NCBI RefSeq assembly: GCF_013618625.1 | Contig: NZ_JABRWO010000007.1 | Coordinates: forward strand, 1-64,000 | DNA length: 64,000 nucleotides | Source of the DNA: Bremerella alba | Lineage (GTDB): Bacteria > Planctomycetota > Planctomycetia > Pirellulales > Pirellulaceae | Direction of reading: 5' to 3' | Shown: positions 17,265-26,497 of the stretch, in pieces | Layout of the letters: every line of letters begins with the position of its first letter | Numbering within the stretch: position 1 is the first letter of the stretch | Notes under the pieces: model-generated | Told to the model about the DNA's origin: nothing | Database searches by the model: none | What the model saw: the letters and a program-made list of their open reading frames with translations, nothing else | Made by a program: the position numbers and the translations under genes

Positions 17265-18395
17265 ATGCATACTCATAAACTTATCATTTGCGGCTTGATG
17301 ATTGCCGGCCTGACATCGTCGGCCTGGGCACAAATGATGGCCCCAAACTACAACCCGCACGATCGCCAAGTCCTCGTTGGCGTCGACTCTGCCGATCCGG
17401 TTTGCGAGGGCGAACCTCACTGGAACGCACGGCGACCGATCCCCTGGCAAGTCTTCGCTCAGGGAGAATACGTTGGCCCTGCACGAACGGCTCATGTGCC
17501 GGAGTATCGACTGCGCGTCGGTGACGACCTCGATTTCGTTTACCGCCTGACGCGGCAAGAGACGACCAGTCCTTATCGTCTGAACGTGGGCGACAAGGTC
17601 AGTCTGGAATCGCTCACCGATCCGAATCTCGACCGCGACCTGGTGATTCAGCCCGACGGCACCATCACCGTCTTGCTGCTGGGACAAATCCATGCCGCAC
17701 GGCGGACCGTCGATGAGCTTCGGGCCACGCTCGACGAAAAGTACAAAGAGTACTACAAGGTCCCTGCCATCACCGTGACACCGCTGCAAGTCAACACCAA
17801 GCTGGAAGACCTGCGGGCGACGGTCGACAGCCGAGCTGGGACCGGTGGTCAGGGACGCAGTAGCCGCGTCACGCCAGAAGGTACCATTCAGCTTCCGGCC
17901 ATTGGCAACGTGCCAGCCCAGGGGATGACGCTTGAAGAACTTAAGCGCGAGATCGATCAGCGGTATGCACAAGAGATTGAAGGGATCGAAGTGACTCCGG
18001 TCCTGATCCAACGAGCCCCCACTTACATCTACGTACTGGGCGAAGTTCCCAACCCAGGCCGCTACGAACTGACCGGCCCTACGACCGCAATTCAAAGCAT
18101 CGCCATGGCCGGAGGCTGGAACATCGGTGCGAACCTCCGCGAGGTCGTCGTTTTCCGCCGGGCGGAAGACTGGCGTCTGGTAGCTACCAAGCTTGATCTG
18201 AAGGGGGCCCTGTACGGCAAACGCCCTGCCCCGTCGGACGAACTTTGGATTCGCGATGCCGACATCGTGATCGTGCCCAAGGCCCCTGTTTTGTGGGCGG
18301 ACGAGTTCATCGAACTAGTCTTCACACGCGGCATCTACGGCGTAGTCCCCTTTCAAGGGGTGAACATCAGCGTCAATCGGCTGAGCAACTTCTAG
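17265..18395 (+). CDS. polysaccharide export protein (Wza-like, SLBB domains)
   Basis: The product is 376 residues with a signal peptide ending near SSAWA (about residue 22). Residues about 100-185 match the polysaccharide export domain (YRLNVGDKVSLES..., IQPDGTITVLLLGQI). Two further segments look like SLBB ligand-binding folds (TPEGTIQLPAIGNVPAQG at about 205 and YVLGEVPNPGRYEL at about 255). Such proteins form the outer-membrane or periplasm-spanning channel for capsule or exopolysaccharide export. No lipobox is visible, unlike Wza itself. It follows the TPR lipoprotein by 21 bases. No polymerase, flippase or tyrosine kinase gene is nearby, so the polymer is unknown. Confidence 0.85.
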   Translation: MHTHKLIICGLMIAGLTSSAWAQMMAPNYNPHDRQVLVGVDSADPVCEGEPHWNARRPIPWQVFAQGEYVGPARTAHVPEYRLRVGDDLDFVYRLTRQETTSPYRLNVGDKVSLESLTDPNLDRDLVIQPDGTITVLLLGQIHAARRTVDELRATLDEKYKEYYKVPAITVTPLQVNTKLEDLRATVDSRAGTGGQGRSSRVTPEGTIQLPAIGNVPAQGMTLEELKREIDQRYAQEIEGIEVTPVLIQRAPTYIYVLGEVPNPGRYELTGPTTAIQSIAMAGGWNIGANLREVVVFRRAEDWRLVATKLDLKGALYGKRPAPSDELWIRDADIVIVPKAPVLWADEFIELVFTRGIYGVVPFQGVNISVNRLSNF

Positions 18396-18507
18396 TTCGC
18401 GCAAAAAACCTGAAAAATTCGAGCTAGGCGAAACTTCCTTCTGTTTACTACAGTTTACGAGGTAGGAATTCGCTCGCCTGGCTTTTGTTTTCGGGAGTGC
18501 TCACGCC

Positions 18508-20502
18508 GTGTATCGCCTTATCCTTGTCTTTTCTCTCAGTTGCCTCCTGGTTTCGCCAGGCTGGGCACGTGAATCCAAAATCGAACCTCAGCCCATCGGC
18601 AAGAAGATCGAAGCGTTCGAGCTGAAGGACTTTCGTGGTAAAACGCATAAGCTCTCAGACTACTCGGCCAGCGACGTCGTCGTTCTGGCGTTCATCGGCT
18701 GCGAATGCCCCGTGGCCAAGCGATATTCGGTGACCCTACAGCAGTTGGCTGGCGAGTTCAAAGACCGAAAAGTCACCATTTTGGCCATAGATGCCAACCA
18801 GCATGATTCCATCACCGAGATGGCCTCGTTTGCCCGAACGCACTCGCTGGAGATTCCGTTCCTGAAAGACCTGGCCAATCGCCTGGCCGATCAGGTCGGT
18901 GCCCAGCGCACGCCAGAGGTGGTGCTGCTCGATCAAGCAAGAACCATCCGTTATCGGGGCCGTATCGACGATCACTTCCTGGTCGGCAACATTCGCGACG
19001 GAGCGACCCGCGATGACTTGAAGATCGCCATTGAAGAAGTCCTGGCCGGCAAGCAGGTCAGCGTGCCAGAGACCGATCCGGTCGGATGTCATATCGGTCG
19101 CATTCTCGAAGCAGACGAAAGCTCGGAGGTGACGTACTCGAACCAGATTGCACGTATCTTCCAAAAGCGTTGTGTCGAGTGCCATCGCGAGAGTCAGATC
19201 GCTCCGTTCGCGCTGACCGACTACGACGAGGTCGTCGGTTGGGCCGAGATGATCGCGGAAGTGGTCGAAGACCAACGCATGCCTCCCTGGCATGCCGATC
19301 CCAAGTATGGGCACTTCTCCAATGACCGGCATCTTTCCCCACAAGAGAAAGACATCATCTTGAAGTGGGTCGAAGCAGGTGCCCCGCAAGGCGACGCGAA
19401 GAAGCTGCCGGAACCGGTTCAATATGTCGAAGGCTGGACCCTGCCTGAGAAGCCGGAACTCATCCTTGATATTACGAAAGAACCTTATGCGGTTCCGGCC
19501 GAGGGCGAAGTGAAGTACAAGTACTTCGTCACCGATCCTGGTTTCAAAGAAGACAAGTGGATCAAAGGAGCCGAACTTAAAGCAGGCAACCTCCAGGTTG
19601 TCCATCACATCTTGTGCTTCGCCCTGCCACCGGGCTCGGATGGAAAGGACCTCGCAGGAGGTGCTCGCGGTTTCTTGGTCGGATACGTGCCAGGCAAGAT
19701 CGCCAGAAACTACCCGGAAGGGATGGCCAAACGCATTCCGGCCGGGTCACGACTCGTCTTTCAAATGCACTACACACCGATCGGATCTCCGCAGGAAGAC
19801 CAAAGCCAAATCGGCTTTACCTTCATGGACCCTGCCGACGTGAAGTACGAAGTCAAAACGACCAGTGCGGTCAATCATCGTCTTAAAATTCCGCCAGGAG
19901 ACAGCAACTATAAAGTGGAAGCAAAGTCGAAGCCTTCCCCCAGTGATGACACCGTGATCCTAAGCTTCATGCCACATATGCACCTTCGCGGCAAAGCGTT
20001 TCGTTATGTGGGTGTATCCCAGGATGGCCAGGAAGAAATCCTGATCGACATCCCGGCGTACGACTTCAATTGGCAGACAGCCTACGAACTGACCGAGCCC
20101 ATGCAGATGCCCCAAGGCTCGTACGTGCACGCCATCGCTCACTTCGACAACTCGGAAGAAAATCCCTTCAACCCGGATGCAACCCAGACCGTTCGCTGGG
20201 GAGATCAAACATGGGATGAGATGATGATTGGCTACTTCGACGTCGCTATTCCAGCCGACCCGCAGAAACTGGCCCAGCAATCCAAGCCCGGCAAAGTCTC
20301 GCAGGCAGTGCTCGACAAAGCCGACGAGTTGATCACCAAGTTCGACACCGACAATGATGGCGAGGTAACCCGAGACGAAGTGCCTGCCCAAGGACACAAC
20401 GTCTTCGATCGCCTCGATAACAACGGAGATAAAACGGTCACCCGCGAGGAACTCATCGACATCTTCCAGAAGTACCCCGCCGTGATGCGAATGATCCGAT
20501 AA
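18508..20502 (+). CDS. secreted redoxin - haem-binding - copper oxygenase-like - EF-hand fusion protein
   Basis: The product is 664 residues with a signal peptide (first ~20, ending SPGWA). Residues about 30-170 are a thioredoxin/AhpC-type domain with GCECPVAKRY, a CxCP motif in place of the usual CxxC. About 215-300 is a cytochrome-like segment with CVECH, followed by MPPWH. About 320-590 resembles the copper type II ascorbate-dependent monooxygenase fold (VVHHILCFALPPG, FQMHYTPIG, FMPHMHLRGKAF), all with His-rich metal-site segments. The C-terminus (about 605-660) has two EF-hands (DTDNDGEVTRDE, DNNGDKTVTREE). Large multi-domain proteins of this type are common in planctomycetes; the physiological reaction is unknown. 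Periplasmic by its signal. Confidence 0.85.
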   Translation: MYRLILVFSLSCLLVSPGWARESKIEPQPIGKKIEAFELKDFRGKTHKLSDYSASDVVVLAFIGCECPVAKRYSVTLQQLAGEFKDRKVTILAIDANQHDSITEMASFARTHSLEIPFLKDLANRLADQVGAQRTPEVVLLDQARTIRYRGRIDDHFLVGNIRDGATRDDLKIAIEEVLAGKQVSVPETDPVGCHIGRILEADESSEVTYSNQIARIFQKRCVECHRESQIAPFALTDYDEVVGWAEMIAEVVEDQRMPPWHADPKYGHFSNDRHLSPQEKDIILKWVEAGAPQGDAKKLPEPVQYVEGWTLPEKPELILDITKEPYAVPAEGEVKYKYFVTDPGFKEDKWIKGAELKAGNLQVVHHILCFALPPGSDGKDLAGGARGFLVGYVPGKIARNYPEGMAKRIPAGSRLVFQMHYTPIGSPQEDQSQIGFTFMDPADVKYEVKTTSAVNHRLKIPPGDSNYKVEAKSKPSPSDDTVILSFMPHMHLRGKAFRYVGVSQDGQEEILIDIPAYDFNWQTAYELTEPMQMPQGSYVHAIAHFDNSEENPFNPDATQTVRWGDQTWDEMMIGYFDVAIPADPQKLAQQSKPGKVSQAVLDKADELITKFDTDNDGEVTRDEVPAQGHNVFDRLDNNGDKTVTREELIDIFQKYPAVMRMIR

Positions 20503-20555
20503 GTAACCCACCGGGTGCAAACCAACGCACCCAGGTAGACCTCAACTCATCGGGT

Positions 20556-20694
20556 GGTCCAGATATATCTCTGGACCGGCATCGCCGACAAGCGGCTAGT
20601 GCAAGAACGTGAACAGGTAGCTAAGTCTCCATCAGGCGCAAACCCAACTCACAAGCCGCTTGTGCCTGTGGCCCCGGAGATAAAACTCTGGGGC
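20556..20694. repeat. dispersed hairpin-ended element, copy A
   Basis: First of three related copies, more diverged than the other two. The left end GGTCCAGATATATCTCTGGACC is a self-complementary hairpin; the right end CCCCGGAGATAAAACTCTGGGG is an imperfect one. Inside, ACAAGCGGCT and AGCCGCTTGT pair. It starts about 53 bases after the stop codon of the fusion-protein gene, between two convergent genes. No coding capacity. Confidence 0.75.
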
Positions 20695-20750
20695 ACTCTT
20701 GTTCGTACTCGCCTGGTTGAGCAGACGTACCTCTCGCGAACCGGCTTGCT

Positions 20751-21191
20751 TTAGCTAGGGCCGTTCTGAGTTAGGATCTGCAGGAAACGTCCCCCGTTGT
20801 CGTACCAGCCTTGGCGGGTAAACCGGGTCCAAAGTAGGTCCGTCACTACCGATGCTCGGGCTCCATCTTCCGCTTCCAGCGTCAAGATCACACGCCGATA
20901 CGGCAAAGGCTCGCGATGGAAGAAATCAATTCCGCGTTCGGTAATGTTCTTGCCCACGACAACCGTTGATAGTTCGTTCAACGGTTCGCCTGATGCATCG
21001 ACTGGCGTGAGGTAGATCAGATGCGGATAAGGATAGCGAAAGTCGCGGCGTCGTTCGTTGGTGATCTTTTTGGGCAGAATCCGGCTGATCAGCTGACCTA
21101 CCGTTGCACGCACTTTGGCATCGCTCTCTTCCGAGCAATTGGGCACCGTGGTGAATGCAAACTCAGAAGTAGTCGCTGCGCAGCTTGGCAT
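20751..21191 (-). CDS. PilZ-like hypothetical protein
   Basis: The product is 146 residues from the ATG at 21191; the open frame upstream is not supported by a ribosome binding site. The segment NERRRDFRYPY, then a run of strands (IYLTPVDASGEP, STVVVGKNITERGIDFFHREPLPYRRVILTLEAED) matches the pattern of a PilZ domain, where RxxxR binds c-di-GMP and a D/NxSxxG-like turn follows; here that turn reads NITERG. The match is only moderate, so binding is uncertain. It could respond to c-di-GMP made by enzymes such as the GGDEF protein encoded at 13334-14965. Confidence 0.65.
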   Translation of the reverse strand: MPSCAATTSEFAFTTVPNCSEESDAKVRATVGQLISRILPKKITNERRRDFRYPYPHLIYLTPVDASGEPLNELSTVVVGKNITERGIDFFHREPLPYRRVILTLEAEDGARASVVTDLLWTRFTRQGWYDNGGRFLQILTQNGPS

Positions 21192-21477
21192 AGATTCAAC
21201 CTCGAGGAATAACAAAACGGAAAAGAAATGGGCTCGTAAAGCAGACTGCTCACGAGGTTCTACGTGGATAAGGAGGACGTTCAGAAGAGCAATTGACGAC
21301 CGAGCAATCGGTATAACCGGTCTGCGCGGACCATCCCACAATGTTTGCCCCAGAACTATTTAAATAAATAGGTCATGATTCGACGATGGGCAAGGAAAAA
21401 GAAACGCAGTCTGCGGGAAAGCTTTCTTGAACAGGAAAAAACGCTCTCGACCGATTGAAAGCTCCTCTTTGCGGGTT

Positions 21478-21619
21478 GGCCCAGAGATTCATCTCTGGGT
21501 CGGCATCGCCGACAAGCGGCTAGTGCAAGAACGGGAACAAATAGCCAAGTCTCCATCGGATTCAAACCCAACTCACAAGCCGCTTGTGCCTGCGGTACTC
21601 AGAGATAAATCTCTGGGCC
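21478..21619. repeat. dispersed hairpin-ended element, copy B
   Basis: 142 bases. The left end GGCCCAGAGATTCATCTCTGGG and right end CAGAGATAAATCTCTGGGCC each fold on themselves, and together they also form terminal inverted repeats (GGCCCAGAGAT / ATCTCTGGGCC). Inner arms ACAAGCGGCT / AGCCGCTTGT pair. About eight differences from copy C by eye. It lies about 43 bases past the stop codon of the minus-strand TPR/transglutaminase-like gene. Confidence 0.85.
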
Positions 21620-21661
21620 AACCGGTTCGAATTATTCCCGAAGGGTCTTCGAGCTTCCGGT

Positions 21662-22771
21662 TTAGCTGGAACTCAGCTGGCGATACTTTCGCCGCAGTTG
21701 GGCGACCGTCAGTGGATCTTCTTGATGGGCCGAGATGGCCAGGCGTAACGCGTTTTTCGCTTCGTACCAATCGCCGCGGTTAGCTGCGTCTTCGATCCAT
21801 TGCTGGTAAATCGAACGCACCGAATGCCGACTTGGTGATTGGTCGCTCTGCTCTTGCAAGAGACGTAGCGACTGTGAATACCGTCCCTGGCGGCACCACT
21901 GATCGATCACGGCATCGACGATCTTCCGTCGGTTCACTTCCAGGTCGGGGTCATGCAGACGTTGGTCTTCCATTCGCTTGAGGATATCGAGTGCCGTCTG
22001 GCAGTCTTTCTCCGCAATGCATGCTACGGCCCAATTATTCAAGATGGCACTACGATTTCGCATGGCCGCCGAGTCTTGAGGATCCAACGACAAAGCGAAG
22101 TCGAGATGCCTGATCGCCGCTGGGTAGTCCCCTTTGGCAGCGTCCAGGCTGGCTTGATTGTAGGGGATTTTCGCGGCCAGGCCACGAGCCGAAAGTGTTT
22201 GCGCTTCCCCAGCGGCTTGTATGGCCGGCGATTGACTTTGATCGTGCGGCTCGAGCAAAAACCAGGTCGCACAGGTTGTTTCGATATCGAGTTCCGGTCG
22301 ACTGAGAAGTCGGCACCAGACATGGCCACGTGTTTGCATGGCCACCGTTGGCAGGCCCGCTCGGTCGGTCAGAATCTGGTACAGAATCGTGGCCGAAACG
22401 CAGTTATAGTTTCCTTCGATCAACGCAATGCTCAGTGCGTTCTGATCTTCGTCGTACTGACCATTTAGCAGTCGATCGTGCATCGCCTGGAAGACCCACG
22501 CGGCCCGTTCTTCAAGCGAGTATCGTCCCCATTGTCGTGGAAGGTTGTCTTCCATCCACGTCAGATGCTCGGTCAGCCTCTGTTGGGCTGTCGCTTGATT
22601 GGTTTCGCTTAGATTCCCTTCGGCAGCCCAGGCCATGTCCAGCAAGTTTGCTGGTCGACTAGCCGCAGCCGCCTGCCGCAGTGCAGGTAGCGAGGCAATC
22701 GTCATGATCGCCAGGTAAAGCAGAATCAGCATCCAAAGGACGCGATCAGATTCCTTCCAGATTCGAAGCAT
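21662..22771 (-). CDS. membrane-anchored protein with transglutaminase-like and TPR-like regions
   Basis: The product is 369 residues from the ATG at 22771; the upstream open frame is basic and not protein-like. One membrane segment (about residues 13-30) anchors it. Residues about 100-180 resemble a transglutaminase-like cysteine-peptidase fold: EGNYNCVSATILYQILTDRAGLP with the candidate nucleophile Cys, then RGHVWC with a candidate His. About 210-330 is helical and repeat-like (AIRHLDFALSLDPQ, ALDILKRMEDQRL, SLRLLQEQSD), like TPRs. Activity is unproven. No close functional neighbour is visible. Confidence 0.75.
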   Translation of the reverse strand: MLRIWKESDRVLWMLILLYLAIMTIASLPALRQAAAASRPANLLDMAWAAEGNLSETNQATAQQRLTEHLTWMEDNLPRQWGRYSLEERAAWVFQAMHDRLLNGQYDEDQNALSIALIEGNYNCVSATILYQILTDRAGLPTVAMQTRGHVWCRLLSRPELDIETTCATWFLLEPHDQSQSPAIQAAGEAQTLSARGLAAKIPYNQASLDAAKGDYPAAIRHLDFALSLDPQDSAAMRNRSAILNNWAVACIAEKDCQTALDILKRMEDQRLHDPDLEVNRRKIVDAVIDQWCRQGRYSQSLRLLQEQSDQSPSRHSVRSIYQQWIEDAANRGDWYEAKNALRLAISAHQEDPLTVAQLRRKYRQLSSS

Positions 22772-23024
22772 ACCGCCACCGGCCGGGATTTGGTTCTCGG
22801 GAGAGTTTCTTAAGTGTGCGCGCTGGCTATTGGCACGCGTAAAGCGTTTCCGCTTTTTTCCCACACGCAGTCCTTGCCCAAACCTCAGAGTCGTGGAAAC
22901 CCGTACGACCCGGTCGCCCTGCCCTGCCAAGCGATCAAAACTTGGCCGATTCGATGGAATTCAAATACATTTCGGCGGATCCTTGCCCCCCAACGTCCGT
23001 GCGGTATATTTAGAGGAACGTCTC

Positions 23025-23095
23025 GCGGGTGTAGCTCAATGGTAGAGCCCTTGCTTCCCAAGCAAGTTACGAGGGTTCGATTCCCTTCACCCGCT
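23025..23095 (+). tRNA. tRNA-Gly (anticodon CCC)
   Basis: A 71-base cloverleaf. The acceptor stem GCGGGTG pairs with CACCCGC, the D-arm is GCTCAATGGTAGAGC, the anticodon arm is CTTGC-TTCCCAA-GCAAG with anticodon CCC (after U33), and the T-arm is GAGGG-TTCGATT-CCCTT. The discriminator base is T, and the CCA end is not encoded. It reads GGG codons. An intrinsic terminator follows a few bases downstream, so it is a single-gene unit. Confidence 0.96.
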
Positions 23096-23106
23096 CTCAA
23101 AAAGAT

Positions 23107-23145
23107 AAAACGCCGCAAAGGTCTCTCCTTTGGCGGCGTTTTTTT
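23107..23145 (+). terminator. intrinsic terminator of the tRNA-Gly gene
   Basis: AACGCCGC-AAAGG pairs with CCTTT-GGCGGCGTT with one bulged base, followed by TTTTTTT. It lies 12 bases past the tRNA. Confidence 0.85.
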
Positions 23146-23222
23146 GTTTCCAAGGCGTTTCCCATGTACGATGGGTGGACCCTTCACATCCTGCCTTGAA
23201 AACTTTTCACCGGTGAAATGCC

Positions 23223-24143
23223 ATGCTCGTCCGTACGCCTGCCCTGCTTGTGTTGACCTTCGTATTCTTCGCATCGTCTCTAGCGACGGCAGCGGAAGAG
23301 GTCGACGTTTATATTCTTTCCGGTCAGTCGAACATGGCCGGCAGCGGTAACAAGTCGCAGCTAACCGAGCGTTGGACGACTCCCTTGCCGTCTGTCCAAT
23401 ACTGGGATGGCAAGCAGTTCGTCGATTTCGATCCGCTGAAGTTGAACCTCAATGGTGATAAGCGTTTCGGTCCAGAAGTCGGCTTTGCAACCACGATGGC
23501 TTCGCTACAGCCGGGCAAGACGATTTACGTCGTCAAGTTCGCACTGAGCGGCCAGCCCCTGCATGCTGGGTTCAACGGAGCGAAGTGGATGGGTGCTGAG
23601 CCGGGTGCCAATCGCGGTACCTTTTACCCTGGCACATCGCCGGAAGATCCTAATATGGGGAACCACTACAAGCGACTTCGAGACCAATTCACCAAGGCCT
23701 TCGCCGCGCTGAAAGAGGCCGGGAAGACTCCGCAGCTGAAAGGGATTGCCTGGATGCAAGGAGAAGCCGACGCCAAGCAGGAAGTTTCCGCAACGACCTA
23801 CGATCAATCAATTGCCTTGCTCAAGTCGCGAATGGAAGAAGACTGTCAAAGTGGTCCGGTCCCCTTCGCCATGGGACAGGTCCTGCCGAATATTCCTTGG
23901 ATGGATCGCTTTACCCATCGTGACGAGATCCGCCAGGCCCAGGCCGATGCCGACATGCGAAGTGGATCGGCGTTGGCAATTCGAGGTGTGTGGAATGTAC
24001 CGACCGACGGCATGCCGCTGCTAGCAGACACGGTCCACTACGACACGACGGGCCAGTTGATGCTGGGAACCTCCTTCGCCTTGGGGGTTCTCGAGGCGAC
24101 AAACCAGATGCAGATGGTCGCTGCACAGGACGATCCCGAATAA
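23223..24143 (+). CDS. secreted sialate O-acetylesterase-like protein (SGNH hydrolase)
   Basis: The product is 306 residues with a signal peptide ending near SLATA-AEE (residue 24). GQSNM at 34-38 carries the nucleophile Ser of the SASA/SGNH esterase family. GIAWMQGEAD (about residue 178) is the conserved block with oxyanion-hole contacts, and the C-terminal DTVHYDTTGQLMLG supplies the catalytic Asp and His. It should remove acetyl groups from polysaccharides outside the cytoplasm. A second esterase of this type lies at 58096-59073, and a sulfatase at 53338, so these may share a polysaccharide-degrading role. Confidence 0.88.
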   Translation: MLVRTPALLVLTFVFFASSLATAAEEVDVYILSGQSNMAGSGNKSQLTERWTTPLPSVQYWDGKQFVDFDPLKLNLNGDKRFGPEVGFATTMASLQPGKTIYVVKFALSGQPLHAGFNGAKWMGAEPGANRGTFYPGTSPEDPNMGNHYKRLRDQFTKAFAALKEAGKTPQLKGIAWMQGEADAKQEVSATTYDQSIALLKSRMEEDCQSGPVPFAMGQVLPNIPWMDRFTHRDEIRQAQADADMRSGSALAIRGVWNVPTDGMPLLADTVHYDTTGQLMLGTSFALGVLEATNQMQMVAAQDDPE

Positions 24144-24350
24144 TCGCAGCTAGCACCGGCCGGAATTTGATTCCGCTGGGCGACTGATATTGCTGGCAAC
24201 GGCGAATCGTTGTAATTTTCTTCGGTTCCTCATTCGCCGTGCCTGCTATTGCGCAATGGATGTGCGTTTGCGACGGCGAGTTTCCCCAAGGGCACCCCAG
24301 CGGCCAAGGCCATCTGGCGTGCTCCTTACCGAGATTGCACGACCCGAAGC

Positions 24351-26381
24351 ATGAAGTATCTGCTGCTCGCGATTCGCCACTGTGTTTCCCGTTACCGCTG
24401 GTCCATCGTTGGCTCTGTCATCTGTTCGTTGATGGTGGGGGTTCTCTGGGGCGCGAATATCGGCGCTGTCTATCCGTTCGCCGAAATTATTTTCGACGGG
24501 CAGAGTATGCACCAGTGGGCCGAGCGAGAAACGGTCAACTGCCAGGAACAAATTGCCCTGCTGCGCAAAAACATTGATGGATACGACGAGCAACTTGTCC
24601 AAACCAAAGACCCCGTCAAACGAGCAGAAATCAATCGGCTTCTGCGCCGCGACGACAGCGCGATGAACGGCTGGGAAGACAAGCTCGCCAATATCGAGAA
24701 GTCGCAACCATGGATCGATGCTTATGCCCCGGACAGTCCTTTCAGCACCTTGCTGTTGATTGTCAGTTTTTTGATGGTTGGCACTCTGGCCAAAGGGGTG
24801 TTCCTTTCGATGAGCATGATGCTTGTCGCTCGGGCAACGCAGTTGACCACGCTCGACTTGAAGCATCAGGTATTCGTTAAGCTCCTAGACATTCGTCTGG
24901 GCAAGACAAACATTTCTACCGGCGATTCGACGACCCGCATGAATGGCGATGTCGGATCGATCGGCGCTGCGATTGAGATTTTGTTCGGTAAGTCGATCCG
25001 CGAACCAGTGAAGATGTTCGCCTGTCTTGCTGGGGCCGCTTATATCAACTGGCGGCTGCTGATCCTCTCGTTGTTGATTGCCCCGATTGCGGCGTTCGTT
25101 CTGTATAAGCTTGCCCGCACGATCAAAAACCTGAGTAAGTCGTCGATTAAAATCCAGGCCCGGATCACCGGTTTCTTCCTGCAAATCATGAGCGGCTATT
25201 ACGTCGTCAAGGCATACGGCACCGAAGACTACGAGCGAAAACGCTTCGAGGCCAAATCGCGCGAGGCCTATTGGGAACACGTCAAGATTCAGTTCTTCAA
25301 TTCGATGGTCCGCGTCAACAATGAAGTGCTCGGTCTGGGCATGGTCTGCCTGTCGATGGTCGCCGGCGGCTATCTGGTGCTCAACCAAGAGACGCACATC
25401 TTTGGTATTCCTTTGGCGGATAAACCGATGGAACTCGGTTCAATCCTTGCCTTTTATGCGTTCCTGATCGGCTGCACCGACCCACTACGAAAGCTGGGAG
25501 ATGTATTCGGTTCCATTCAAACAGGGATCGCTGCTGCGGAAATGGTTTACCCGCTGCTGCAACTCGAGAACCCCATTAAAGACCCCGAAAATCCGGTCCC
25601 GATCAACAGCGTCGGACGTGAAATCAAGTTCAACGAAGTTCAGTTCTGTTATGTTCCCAAGACGCCGGTACTAAAGAATCTCGATCTGACCATCCAACAA
25701 GGCGAGACGGTCGCAATCGTCGGACCCAATGGCTGCGGCAAAAGCACGTTGATCAACCTGCTGATGCGTTTCTACGAGCCCGATCTAGGCACGGTCGAGC
25801 TAGGTGGAACTGACATTCGCCAATTCCTTCAACACGACCTGCGATCGCAGATTGCACTAGTCACCCAGTCGACGGTGTTGTTTAACGAATCGATTCTCGA
25901 AAACATTCGCTACAGCCGCATGGACGCGACCGATGAAGAGGTCATGAAAGCGGCCAAGCTGGCCTACGTCGATCAATTCATCGAGTCGCACATGAGCGAT
26001 GGATACGACACGCTTTGCGGCACCGATGGCTCGAGCCTTTCCGGTGGTCAGCGTCAGCGAATTTCGATTGCCAGGGCACTGCTGCGTGACCCCGACATCA
26101 TCATCATGGACGAGGCAACCAGCCAGATCGACCTCGATAGCGAACGCCTGATTCATGAGAGCCTGAAAAACTGCATCGCCGGTCGAACCGCGATCCTCAT
26201 CACGCATCGCGCCAGCACATTGCAACTGGCCGACCGAATCATTGTGATGAATCACGGCCAGATCGAAGCAACCGGGACTCACGAAGAGCTTATCCAGACA
26301 AGTTCGACCTACTGCCGGTTGTATGTCGAGGACGAGCCGGAAAGCGTGGACCAGACGACTAAGAAACGCTCGGCAGCCTAA
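24351..26381 (+). CDS. ABC exporter (fused permease and ATPase) with a large extracytoplasmic insert
   Basis: The product is 676 residues from the ATG at 24351; the frame is open to 24249, but that part reads as non-protein. Architecture: first membrane segment (about 15-38), then an unusual ~90-residue hydrophilic insert rich in charged residues, then five more membrane segments, then the ATPase. The ATPase has Walker A GPNGCGKST, signature LSGGQ, Walker B DIIIMDEATS, and the H-loop His in LITHRAST. It should work as a homodimer exporting lipids, peptides or drugs, like MsbA. The insert between the first two membrane segments is not typical of MsbA. The substrate is unknown. Confidence 0.9.
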   Translation: MKYLLLAIRHCVSRYRWSIVGSVICSLMVGVLWGANIGAVYPFAEIIFDGQSMHQWAERETVNCQEQIALLRKNIDGYDEQLVQTKDPVKRAEINRLLRRDDSAMNGWEDKLANIEKSQPWIDAYAPDSPFSTLLLIVSFLMVGTLAKGVFLSMSMMLVARATQLTTLDLKHQVFVKLLDIRLGKTNISTGDSTTRMNGDVGSIGAAIEILFGKSIREPVKMFACLAGAAYINWRLLILSLLIAPIAAFVLYKLARTIKNLSKSSIKIQARITGFFLQIMSGYYVVKAYGTEDYERKRFEAKSREAYWEHVKIQFFNSMVRVNNEVLGLGMVCLSMVAGGYLVLNQETHIFGIPLADKPMELGSILAFYAFLIGCTDPLRKLGDVFGSIQTGIAAAEMVYPLLQLENPIKDPENPVPINSVGREIKFNEVQFCYVPKTPVLKNLDLTIQQGETVAIVGPNGCGKSTLINLLMRFYEPDLGTVELGGTDIRQFLQHDLRSQIALVTQSTVLFNESILENIRYSRMDATDEEVMKAAKLAYVDQFIESHMSDGYDTLCGTDGSSLSGGQRQRISIARALLRDPDIIIMDEATSQIDLDSERLIHESLKNCIAGRTAILITHRASTLQLADRIIVMNHGQIEATGTHEELIQTSSTYCRLYVEDEPESVDQTTKKRSAA

Positions 26382-26497
26382 CGTCCCATGGGGTTGGCTG
26401 CCTGGGCCAGGCATGTCCAGTCGTGCCAATAAGCCTAGCAGCGGCGTCTTAAAACCGCATGCTTTGGCTGGCCCAGATCGACGCTTTCTACCCGAAG

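Noticed and set aside
16917-18095. Minus-strand frame (392 codons) under the export-protein gene
   Set aside because: Overlaps the signal-peptide export gene on the other strand and has no domain or start signal.
22829-22845. TGGCACGCGTAAAGCG as a sigma-54 promoter
   Set aside because: The -12 element lacks TTGC (it reads AAGC), and no suitable gene start follows.
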